A DNA stretch of 64,000 nucleotides from Flavobacterium sp. A45 (GTDB lineage: Bacteria > Bacteroidota > Bacteroidia > Flavobacteriales > Flavobacteriaceae). The position numbers and the translations under genes are program-made. Every line of letters begins with the position of its first letter. Position 1 is the stretch's first letter. The notes under the pieces were generated by a model, which saw only the letters and a program-made list of their open reading frames with translations, had not been told where the DNA came from and made no database searches. The DNA lies in the NCBI RefSeq assembly GCF_002001005.1, contig NZ_MUNX01000093.1, positions 1 through 64,000 of the forward strand, in the 5' to 3' direction. Positions 16,951 through 24,590 of the stretch are shown in pieces.

Positions 16951-16960
16951 TAAAGTAATT

Positions 16961-18406
16961 ATGAACAAGTATATATACAAAATTACAGCGGTTATCCTTG
17001 TATTGGTTAGCGCAAGCAGTTGTAGTGATTATCTTGATGTAGTACCTCAAGATAAAATTTTGGAATCTCAAACGTACAGTACCGAGGCGGGTATTCAAAA
17101 TGTACACAATGGGCTTTATATTCAATTGGCTTCTAACAGTCTTTACGGCCAGCAGCTTTCTATGGATGCGGTGGAAATTTTAGGACAGCAGTACAACATG
17201 GGGGGATCTCATAATAAAAATAAAATGGCTACTTATGCCTATGCTGAAAATGTACCTAAAGCTACCTTTTCATCTATTTGGGAAAAAGCCTATACCACCA
17301 TTTTGTCTTCCAACAAATTTTTGGAAAGTATAGAGGAGCATAAAAATGTTATTTCGGCTGAAAAAGCCAATCTCCTAAAAGGAGAAGCCATTGCCATTCG
17401 TGCCATGCTTCATTTTGATATGCTGCGTTTGTTTGGACCAATTTATAAAACAACTCCTTCTGACCCAGCAGTACCATATTATGATGCGCCTGTAACAACA
17501 AACAATCCTATTTTGCCGGCAAATGAAGTAATAACCAAGGTGCTTGCCGATTTGGATTTGGCTTTGTCTCTTTTAGCGAATGACCCAGTACTTACTGTTG
17601 GTAAAGATGCCGCTTCAACTGCATTTGATGCCATTCCCTATTATTCGTCAAATAGAGGGCTTAGAATGAATTATTTGGCGGTAAAGTGTTTAAAAGCACG
17701 TGTTCTTTTGTATTCAGGAGATAAAGCTGGCGCATCTGTTGCTGCAAATGAAGTGATTGCATTTACCAAGACAACCACTTTTTTCCCTTGGACTCCTTTT
17801 TTAGAAGCTACAAATGCAGCTAATCCGGACCGTACTTTTTCTTCAGAGAATTTCTTTGCAATTAGTGATTTTACTTTATATAAAAAGCAAGAAGCTTTAT
17901 TTGATGCGTCTTTATCAGATTTTGATATTTATTCTCCTCTTTTAAGTAGGTTAACAGCTGTTTTCGAATCCAACGACAATGATTACAGAAGTTTACCAAG
18001 CTGGAAAATTCCGATTGTGGGAGGTAAAACACAAAAAACCTTCTATAAATACGAAGATGTTACTGATAAAACCAAAAAATTTCGTTTGCAGATTCCGATG
18101 TTTAAACTTTCGGAAATGTATCTTATTGCAGCGGAGACAGCCACAGTTCCTGCAGACGGCATTGCGTTTTTGAATACGTTGCGTTTTAATAGAGGATTGG
18201 CAAATCTGGCAGTTACAGCAGTAGTTGCAACTGAAGTTACCAAAGAATACAGAAAAGAGTTTATTGGAGAAGGTCAGTTGTTTTTTTATTATAAAAGAAA
18301 TGGAACAACTGCAATTCCTAATGGTTCGGCCGCATCAGGAAATGTTACTATGGGAGCACTTCAATATGTCGTGCCATTGCCGGACTCCGAAATTAATTTT
18401 CAATAA
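16961..18406 (+). CDS. RagB/SusD-like nutrient-binding outer-membrane lipoprotein
   Basis: A 481-residue lipoprotein. The start is placed at ATG 16961, because the longer reading frame from 16892 overlaps the susC-like gene and only from 16961 is there a signal peptide with a lipobox (VSASSCSDYL). The SusD_RagB signatures are present: SDYLDVVPQD near the N-terminus, helical TPR-like segments (RAMLHFDMLRLFGP, KARVLLYSGDKAGA) and the C-terminal EYRKEFIGEGQLFFYYKR. It should cap the SusC-like channel and bind substrate at the cell surface. No carbohydrate-active enzyme lies nearby, which argues against a glycan target. Confidence 0.94.
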   Translation: MNKYIYKITAVILVLVSASSCSDYLDVVPQDKILESQTYSTEAGIQNVHNGLYIQLASNSLYGQQLSMDAVEILGQQYNMGGSHNKNKMATYAYAENVPKATFSSIWEKAYTTILSSNKFLESIEEHKNVISAEKANLLKGEAIAIRAMLHFDMLRLFGPIYKTTPSDPAVPYYDAPVTTNNPILPANEVITKVLADLDLALSLLANDPVLTVGKDAASTAFDAIPYYSSNRGLRMNYLAVKCLKARVLLYSGDKAGASVAANEVIAFTKTTTFFPWTPFLEATNAANPDRTFSSENFFAISDFTLYKKQEALFDASLSDFDIYSPLLSRLTAVFESNDNDYRSLPSWKIPIVGGKTQKTFYKYEDVTDKTKKFRLQIPMFKLSEMYLIAAETATVPADGIAFLNTLRFNRGLANLAVTAVVATEVTKEYRKEFIGEGQLFFYYKRNGTTAIPNGSAASGNVTMGALQYVVPLPDSEINFQ

Positions 18407-18421
18407 TTTAATATATAAAAT

Positions 18422-19201
18422 ATGAATAAGATATTGATTTTAAGTATTGTTTTTTTGTCTCTTATGGGTTTTACATCCTGTACTGAAGATAAAATAGAAA
18501 CGTATACAGACACCGATAATATTTATTTTTCTCCTGCAGTATATCCGAATGTTGTTTTAAATGGAGCTAATATATTGACTGATAGTACCGGATTTAGTTT
18601 CGGTTTTGATAACACAGTTGTTACCAAAAGAGTTTATCTTATTCCTGTAAGGGTACAAGGAAAGTTAAGCACAGCTGACAGAAAGATAAAAGTCACTGTA
18701 GATCCCACTAGTACAGCTGTACAGGGAACTCACTTTACTTTACCGGAAAATATTGTTATGCGTGCAGGAAAGCAGGTAGATACTATAGCGGTAACTGTTT
18801 CCAGAACTCCGGATATGAAAAGCAATGCATTCACTTTGGTTCTAAATCTTGAAGAGAATGAGTCATTCACCACCAAGATGAAAACTAAAGTAACTAATGT
18901 TCTGACCCAAAAAACGATGAGTTTCATCCGATTTAAATTAACATTTGATGACAAATTAAGTCAGCCTACTGGTTGGAGTGTTTCTAATTATGGTGTTTTT
19001 ACTGCAAAGAAATTCTTTTTAATGTGTGATTTAATGCATCTGTCTCCTTCAATGTTTAATCAGAAACTGGGAGCTCCCGGATTGACAATTCCAGAAGCGA
19101 TGTATTATCAGGCCTTTATGAAACGCTATTTAGCCGATCAAAAGGCTTCCGGAAACACGATTTATGAAGCGGACGGCATAACTGAAATGTTCTTTCCTTA
19201 A
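18422..19201 (+). CDS. DUF4843-like lipoprotein
   Basis: A 259-residue lipoprotein with signal peptide and lipobox (LMGFTSCTED). The early IYFSP motif, the central TDRKIKV-like beta-sandwich and the C-terminal region (SNYGVFTAKKFFLMCDL) fit the DUF4843 group. That group is found just after susD in Bacteroidota loci with PKD-like lipoproteins. It begins 15 bp after the SusD stop and is probably a surface accessory binding protein. No catalytic motif is visible. Confidence 0.75.
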   Translation: MNKILILSIVFLSLMGFTSCTEDKIETYTDTDNIYFSPAVYPNVVLNGANILTDSTGFSFGFDNTVVTKRVYLIPVRVQGKLSTADRKIKVTVDPTSTAVQGTHFTLPENIVMRAGKQVDTIAVTVSRTPDMKSNAFTLVLNLEENESFTTKMKTKVTNVLTQKTMSFIRFKLTFDDKLSQPTGWSVSNYGVFTAKKFFLMCDLMHLSPSMFNQKLGAPGLTIPEAMYYQAFMKRYLADQKASGNTIYEADGITEMFFP

Positions 19202-19236
19202 AAAAACAATTTATTTAAATTTAAAAAGATAAGACG

Positions 19237-20736
19237 ATGTTAAAAAAGATAAAAACACTATGTGCTTTGCTGGCACTCCTTTTTACATGTTGGAGCTGCA
19301 GTAACGATGAAGGTAACTATACTTATAATGCTATAAACGAGATTAAAGCAACAGGTATAGAAGCAAGCTATACGGTTTATACAGGAGAAAATTTTAAAAT
19401 AACTCCTAGTTTAAACCCTACGCTGGATGACGGCAGTAATCCAAATCGTTATGCCTATGAGTGGGTGGCATTAAATCCCCTTTTGCAAACGATTGTGACT
19501 ATTAAGCCTACCGTTATAGCTACTACAAAAGATTTTGATGCAGTAGTAAAGTTACCGCCTGCAAAATACAATGTTTACTATTCGGTTAAAGATTTAGTTA
19601 CGGGAGTTACTTGGCAACAACCGAGTTTCGTGCTAAATGTGGTTTCATCGATTTATGAAGGCTGGCTAGTGATAGGAGATGTGGATGGTAAAGCACGATT
19701 GGATATGGTTTCAATTATTCCGGGTGTTGCTACTCCGCGTATTATAAACGATGTTTTGGATACAGCAGGTTCTACATTAAAATTGAGTGGGAAAGCTGTG
19801 GATGTTGAATGCTTTAATACTCCAGTAACTTCTCCATTGATGTACGGTATTTATGTAACCGCTTCAGAATCGGGGACTTCAAGAATCGACGAAAACTCTT
19901 TTGGCTGGACACAATCTCAAAATATTGCTTATGAGACTGTTGGTGGTGCTTTCGATACCAATTTTGGTGTTGATTTTATGAAATCTCCTACTAGTGGTGA
20001 GAATTTTATTTACTCTAAAGGGAATATCTACTTCTATTACAGAACGAACCAGATAAAATACGGGTTGCCTCAGAATAAGGTGGATACAGAAACCAAAAAC
20101 TTTTATGCAGCACCTTTCATTGCTGAAAATGCGGGTACATTAGGATCACCGATTTTTTATGATAAAGAAGCTCGTCGTTTTTTACGTTATAATGCTTCCA
20201 AAAATGTTTGTTCTATAATGCCACCTGTTGTAGGTTCTGCTACAGTATTGGATTGGAATAATACTAATTGTGACTTGGTTTATATGACTACATCAGCTTT
20301 TAATGCGAATGAAAATTTTGCGGTATTAAAAAATATTTCTACGGGTAAATTCCATTTGCTGCGGTTTAATAAGGCTTTGACTCAAACCTATTATAAAGAA
20401 ATACTTAACGCACCGGATATTGATAAAGCTACTAAATTTGCTGTTAGCCCAGATTCTGGATATTTGTTTTATGCAGTGGGTGGAAAATTATATGAATATG
20501 ACAATGGAACCCAATCGGCAAAATTAATGCTTGATAAAGGAACGGAACAAATTACCTACATAGACTTTAATTCCAAATCAAAGACTTTTGCCAAAAAGTT
20601 AATTGTTGGAAGTTACAATGGCACAGCTGGGAAATTAGAATTATTTACGGTTCCTCCGGTTAATGGAAATTTAATTTTAGACAATACTTATACAGGTTTA
20701 TGTAAAATTGTGGATGTCGCTTACCGACTGAGATAA
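19237..20736 (+). CDS. PKD-like family lipoprotein
   Basis: A 499-residue lipoprotein (lipobox LLFTCWSCSND). The first ~150 residues form a PKD/Ig-like beta-sandwich (YTVYTGENFKITPSL, YNVYYSVKDLVTG). The rest carries repeated short beta segments ending in motifs such as YDNGTQSAKLML and FDNKSKTFA-like text, suggesting a beta-propeller. It closes the susCD-linked lipoprotein group and probably helps bind substrate at the cell surface. Function is inferred from position only. Confidence 0.75.
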   Translation: MLKKIKTLCALLALLFTCWSCSNDEGNYTYNAINEIKATGIEASYTVYTGENFKITPSLNPTLDDGSNPNRYAYEWVALNPLLQTIVTIKPTVIATTKDFDAVVKLPPAKYNVYYSVKDLVTGVTWQQPSFVLNVVSSIYEGWLVIGDVDGKARLDMVSIIPGVATPRIINDVLDTAGSTLKLSGKAVDVECFNTPVTSPLMYGIYVTASESGTSRIDENSFGWTQSQNIAYETVGGAFDTNFGVDFMKSPTSGENFIYSKGNIYFYYRTNQIKYGLPQNKVDTETKNFYAAPFIAENAGTLGSPIFYDKEARRFLRYNASKNVCSIMPPVVGSATVLDWNNTNCDLVYMTTSAFNANENFAVLKNISTGKFHLLRFNKALTQTYYKEILNAPDIDKATKFAVSPDSGYLFYAVGGKLYEYDNGTQSAKLMLDKGTEQITYIDFNSKSKTFAKKLIVGSYNGTAGKLELFTVPPVNGNLILDNTYTGLCKIVDVAYRLR

Positions 20737-20757
20737 TTAAAAACCATTTAAATTTAA

Positions 20758-20790
20758 AAGCCGAATGAAAACTTAAAATTCATTCGGCTT
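20758..20790 (+). terminator. Intra-locus hairpin without a T-run
   Basis: A perfect 12-bp stem, AAGCCGAATGAA (20758-20769) with TTCATTCGGCTT (20779-20790), has a 9-nt loop. It is followed by ATAAAAAAAATC rather than Ts, and the next gene starts at 20810. This looks like a stabilising or processing hairpin that may set different levels for the surface proteins and for the downstream redox/protease genes. Confidence 0.55.
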
Positions 20791-20809
20791 ATAAAAAAAA
20801 TCACATTTT

Positions 20810-21682
20810 ATGAGACTTATTTTTAAAATTGCAAGTGCATTTCTGCTGCTTGCCGGGACTTCTTTTGCCTTAACCGCACAAGAAAAATCAGCAGATGACA
20901 GCTGGGAATTGGCGAAAAAACAAGCTGTTGCCGAGCAGAAATTAATTTTGGTTGATTTGTATTTTACTGGCTGTGCACCCTGTGCCCAAATGGACAAAGA
21001 AGTATTTCCGGATCCAAAAGTGGCGTCACTTTTAGAGACTGATTTTATCACATTCAAATCGGATATCCTGAAAGAGGAAATCGGGAAAAAATTAAGCATG
21101 AAATATGGAGTAACCGGTTTTCCAACATTTTTGTTGATGAATTCTGATGGAAAAATTATAGATATTTCTATAGGTTTTCATTCAGTTGAGCAATTTGTAG
21201 CGCTGTTGCAAAAGTCTAAAGAAGATGCCCAAAAAGGATTGCTGAAAAAATACAGTACCCAAATTCAAGAAGAAGATTACCCAGAATTTTACAGACAAGC
21301 CTATTTGGACAATAAAAGAAATGTACAATTTGATGTTATAGACACTTATTTAAAATCACAGCCTTCACTATTATCCGAAGTTCCGTTTGTTATTATTACA
21401 GGATTGAGAGTTGGCAGGGAATACGATGATTTCTTTTTAAAAAATGTAATTGCACTGTCGAAAGATTATGGAAAATCAAGTGTCAATATTCATGTTTTTA
21501 ACATCCTGCAGCGTAAGAGAAAAGATTATGAAAAAAAGAATGATTTGGCCTCTTTCAAAAAAATATTGGAGGATGTAAAAGAATTATATACAGCAGACGA
21601 ATGGATTAAATATGAAGGTATTTTATTAAAGGATTTTGGAGTGACAAAAGCTTCAACTAATCCGTACACTTTACAAAAATAA
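20810..21682 (+). CDS. Thioredoxin-family periplasmic protein
   Basis: A 290-residue exported protein (signal peptide to ~residue 24, AQEKSADD after cleavage). The thioredoxin fold is early (LILVDLYFTGCAPC), with a redox pair at Cys55-Ala-Pro-Cys58 and the conserved cis-Pro segment TGFPTFLLM. After residue ~135 comes an alpha-helical extension of unknown role. CAPC centres favour thiol:disulfide exchange. It begins the enzyme half of the locus and sits 6 bp before the aspartyl protease gene, so I infer that it reduces or isomerises disulfides in imported substrates or in the proteases. Confidence 0.82.
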   Translation: MRLIFKIASAFLLLAGTSFALTAQEKSADDSWELAKKQAVAEQKLILVDLYFTGCAPCAQMDKEVFPDPKVASLLETDFITFKSDILKEEIGKKLSMKYGVTGFPTFLLMNSDGKIIDISIGFHSVEQFVALLQKSKEDAQKGLLKKYSTQIQEEDYPEFYRQAYLDNKRNVQFDVIDTYLKSQPSLLSEVPFVIITGLRVGREYDDFFLKNVIALSKDYGKSSVNIHVFNILQRKRKDYEKKNDLASFKKILEDVKELYTADEWIKYEGILLKDFGVTKASTNPYTLQK

Positions 21683-21688
21683 AGCAAT

Positions 21689-23164
21689 ATGAAAAAAGGA
21701 TTGTTACTGTCGATGCTCTTTATCAGCTTTATAATAAATGCTCAAAAAAGTAGTGTTCCAAAAGCATTGAAAGCCTTTGAACTTTCTTTTCAGCAGAAAG
21801 ATTATAATGCAATTAAAACGCTTTTAGCGCCAGAGTTTACTGTAGGAGTTGGAGATTCTTCTTCAAACGAATTCTATTTGACGGGTATTTTTAAAGCTTT
21901 TCCTGTATTGGATTCAATGCAGATTGGGAAATCTACAGCAATGAAGAAAGAAACACGCGTTGCGGTACATTTTTTCTTTAAAGGAAAAGAAAAGAGACCC
22001 GCTGAAATAGTTTTCAATAAGGAAAATAAAATACTGTACGTGACTTTTTTTGATGCTTTATATAAAGTAGATCGAAATGCCGAAGTTAAAAAACTAGCCA
22101 GTATTCCATTTGAAATGTTAGAGAACGGAATTGCCATTAAAATAAAATTAAACAAATCAGATCGTGAGTTTGTTATGCTTTTTGACACCGGAGCCGACGG
22201 TATGGCTCTGAATCCGGACAGTGCTCACAAGGCTGGTGTGGTGGTTACCAATAATAAATCGGCAGCCGTGGTGGGCGGAAGTCAGCAGGTGCAATATTCG
22301 GCAGATAACACGATTTATATTGGCAACCAAATCATAAAAAATCAAGGCTTGGTTATTTTTCCAAAAAGCGGCGCTTTTGATGGTCTATTTGGTGCCAATT
22401 TGTTGCGGAATTATATCACGAAAGTAAACTTCGATACCAAAACGATCGATCTGTATAATTTCGGGAATTTTGTTTATGAAGGCAAAGTAAAACCGCTAGT
22501 TTTCGATTATAAAACAGGTTTGCCGGTTGTAAAAATGAATTTAACTTTTTCCGATAATAAAAAAGCAGAAGGGAATTTTGCCATAGATACCGGAGCGAGT
22601 TATGATTTGATTGCTTATGGACCTTTTAATCACAAGCACAATTTACAGGCCAGTTTGAAAACCGAATATACTTCAACCAATTTTAGTTTGGGGCATCAGA
22701 CACAAATTGTATGCGGTGCGATTCCAAATGTGGGAATCAACGGGAACAATTTTCCAAATGTGACAATCGCTTTGCAGGAATATCAGGAGGAGAACAAGAA
22801 TTGGGCTTCTGCAGATGGTTCTCTCGGAATTGATTTGATTAAGCGCTTCAATTTTACGATTGATTTGTTGCACAAAACGGTGTATTTAGAACCCAATAAA
22901 AGTTTTGCAAAACTTTCCTCTTTTTATGTTTCGGGATTGGATTTAGATTTTGACGAAAAGAACAATTTGATTGTCACCAGAGTTTTGGATACCAAAAAGG
23001 ATGAATTGAAAAATGTCAAAACAGGTGCCAAAGTCATTCAAATTAATGATTTTGAAGCTAAGGATTTACTCAATCCCGCGAATATCAAAAAAGTAAAAGA
23101 AAATACGGCAGGCAATGATTTAATTATTGAACAAGCCGGTCAATCAATGAGAATTTCACTTTAA
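21689..23164 (+). CDS. Retropepsin-like aspartyl protease with PDZ-like tail
   Basis: A 491-residue exported protein (signal peptide MKKGLLLSMLFISFIINA). Two aspartyl-protease half-sites are visible: FDTGAD with Asp166 and IDTGAS with Asp300, each followed by hydrophobic flap-like strands. One chain can therefore form the whole active site, as in the bacterial aspartyl_protease_2 group. Residues ~410-490 (VTRVLDTKKDELKNVKTGAKV, QINDFEAKDL) resemble a PDZ domain. Residues 20-140 form an additional N-terminal domain of NTF2-like appearance. It probably cleaves peptides in the periplasm or outer membrane. Confidence 0.82.
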   Translation: MKKGLLLSMLFISFIINAQKSSVPKALKAFELSFQQKDYNAIKTLLAPEFTVGVGDSSSNEFYLTGIFKAFPVLDSMQIGKSTAMKKETRVAVHFFFKGKEKRPAEIVFNKENKILYVTFFDALYKVDRNAEVKKLASIPFEMLENGIAIKIKLNKSDREFVMLFDTGADGMALNPDSAHKAGVVVTNNKSAAVVGGSQQVQYSADNTIYIGNQIIKNQGLVIFPKSGAFDGLFGANLLRNYITKVNFDTKTIDLYNFGNFVYEGKVKPLVFDYKTGLPVVKMNLTFSDNKKAEGNFAIDTGASYDLIAYGPFNHKHNLQASLKTEYTSTNFSLGHQTQIVCGAIPNVGINGNNFPNVTIALQEYQEENKNWASADGSLGIDLIKRFNFTIDLLHKTVYLEPNKSFAKLSSFYVSGLDLDFDEKNNLIVTRVLDTKKDELKNVKTGAKVIQINDFEAKDLLNPANIKKVKENTAGNDLIIEQAGQSMRISL

Positions 23165-23191
23165 AACAGCACTTTAAACAGATTAAACATT

Positions 23192-24580
23192 ATGAAAAAA
23201 CACACTTATTATCTCATTTTGATTACCTTTTTTATGGCTCAATTTGGTTATGCTTCTTGCATTTCTGAATATGCCATAATTAGAGGAACAATTGTAGTTC
23301 CGGAATTTAAGGTAAAAGAAATCACTATCCACAATGCCGAAGAAGGTAAAGCTGTAGTAATTGCTACCGCGAAAGTGAATGCTTTGGGCGAATTTGGTTT
23401 TATGCTTCCCATTACTGCTCCCGGATTTTATTATGTCGATTATGGACAATTTAAAGGAAGAAACAGGCAGTTAATCCGTTTGTATTTAGAACCAAAATTA
23501 GACATAGAACTTAAAATCACTTCAAATAGTTATTCTTTGGGTGGAAAAAACGTTGGACAGAATGCTTTGGTTCAGAAAGCAAATGAGATTTACGACGAGT
23601 TTGCCATTTTTTGCAGCACTAGTGGAAATAAATCGTATCTGGATTTTTATCCATTTTTAGATGGAGGTTTGGCAAAGGCAGCTAATTTCACTAAAAGCAT
23701 CAATACCTCGGATTCTGAATTTAATAAGTTATTAAAATTGGCTGTCGAAACTGATGTTGAAGATTTGACGTATATGTTTTTTAGAATGCCAAGGAGCGTT
23801 CATCCAGAAAAAAACGACCGTCCGGTTGTCATAAAACAATGGGAAATAGAACAGAAATTCACCAATCCAGATCTTTTGAAATTGGCTAATGGTGTTTCTT
23901 TAATGTCAAATTATTTCTTTTATACTTCTGTAAATAGCGGTGCGGTTGTAAAGCGTCTAGATTTGGCAGAAGCCATTACCCATATTACAGATCCGGCTAT
24001 AAAAGACGTTTATTTGCGTGATGCAATTGCAACTTCACGTATGAAAATTGAAGAATACGAAATAGTGGCACCGAAAATAAAACCTTATTTAATCTCGGAT
24101 GCCAGCAAAGCCTTTTTGTTAGATTATGAAAAAGTACTGCACAAAAATGTAGGTCAGAAAGGATTGGAATTCACCTATAAAGACATCAACGATAAACCGG
24201 TTTCATTTTCGGATTTTAAAGGGAAATACGTGTATATCGATTTGTGGGCAACTTGGTGCGGACCTTGTAAAGCCGAAATTCCCCACATGAAAAAAATAGA
24301 GGAAGATTATCACGGAAAAAATATTGTTTTCATCAGTCTTTCATTAGACAAGCCAAAAGACAATCAAAAATGGAAAGATTTTGTAAAAAAAGAACAGCTG
24401 AAAGGCATTCAGATAATGGCTGATAAAGATTTCAAATCGGATGTAGCCAAAAATTATGATGTGAATTCAATTCCGAGATTTTTATTATTTGATATGAAAG
24501 GAAACATCATCAATGCAGATGCTTTGCGCCCTTCAGATCCAGAATTGAGAGTACAGTTGGATAAATTATTAAAGTCATAA
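23192..24580 (+). CDS. TlpA-family thiol:disulfide reductase
   Basis: A 462-residue exported protein (signal peptide to ~residue 22). Residues ~30-110 form a beta-sandwich of the DUF4369 kind and ~115-310 are helical. The C-terminal TlpA/redoxin domain has the active centre WCGPC at Cys356-Gly-Pro-Cys359 and the cis-Pro segment NSIPRFLLFD. It should be a periplasmic reductase, likely kept reduced by the DsbD-type protein at 27558. It lies between two protease genes with short spacers (27 and 10 bp), which supports joint action on disulfide-containing substrates. Confidence 0.88.
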   Translation: MKKHTYYLILITFFMAQFGYASCISEYAIIRGTIVVPEFKVKEITIHNAEEGKAVVIATAKVNALGEFGFMLPITAPGFYYVDYGQFKGRNRQLIRLYLEPKLDIELKITSNSYSLGGKNVGQNALVQKANEIYDEFAIFCSTSGNKSYLDFYPFLDGGLAKAANFTKSINTSDSEFNKLLKLAVETDVEDLTYMFFRMPRSVHPEKNDRPVVIKQWEIEQKFTNPDLLKLANGVSLMSNYFFYTSVNSGAVVKRLDLAEAITHITDPAIKDVYLRDAIATSRMKIEEYEIVAPKIKPYLISDASKAFLLDYEKVLHKNVGQKGLEFTYKDINDKPVSFSDFKGKYVYIDLWATWCGPCKAEIPHMKKIEEDYHGKNIVFISLSLDKPKDNQKWKDFVKKEQLKGIQIMADKDFKSDVAKNYDVNSIPRFLLFDMKGNIINADALRPSDPELRVQLDKLLKS

Positions 24581-24590
24581 ATAGGAGATA

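Noticed and set aside
16892..16960. Upstream extension of the SusD gene
   Set aside because: It overlaps the SusC gene in another frame and destroys the signal peptide.
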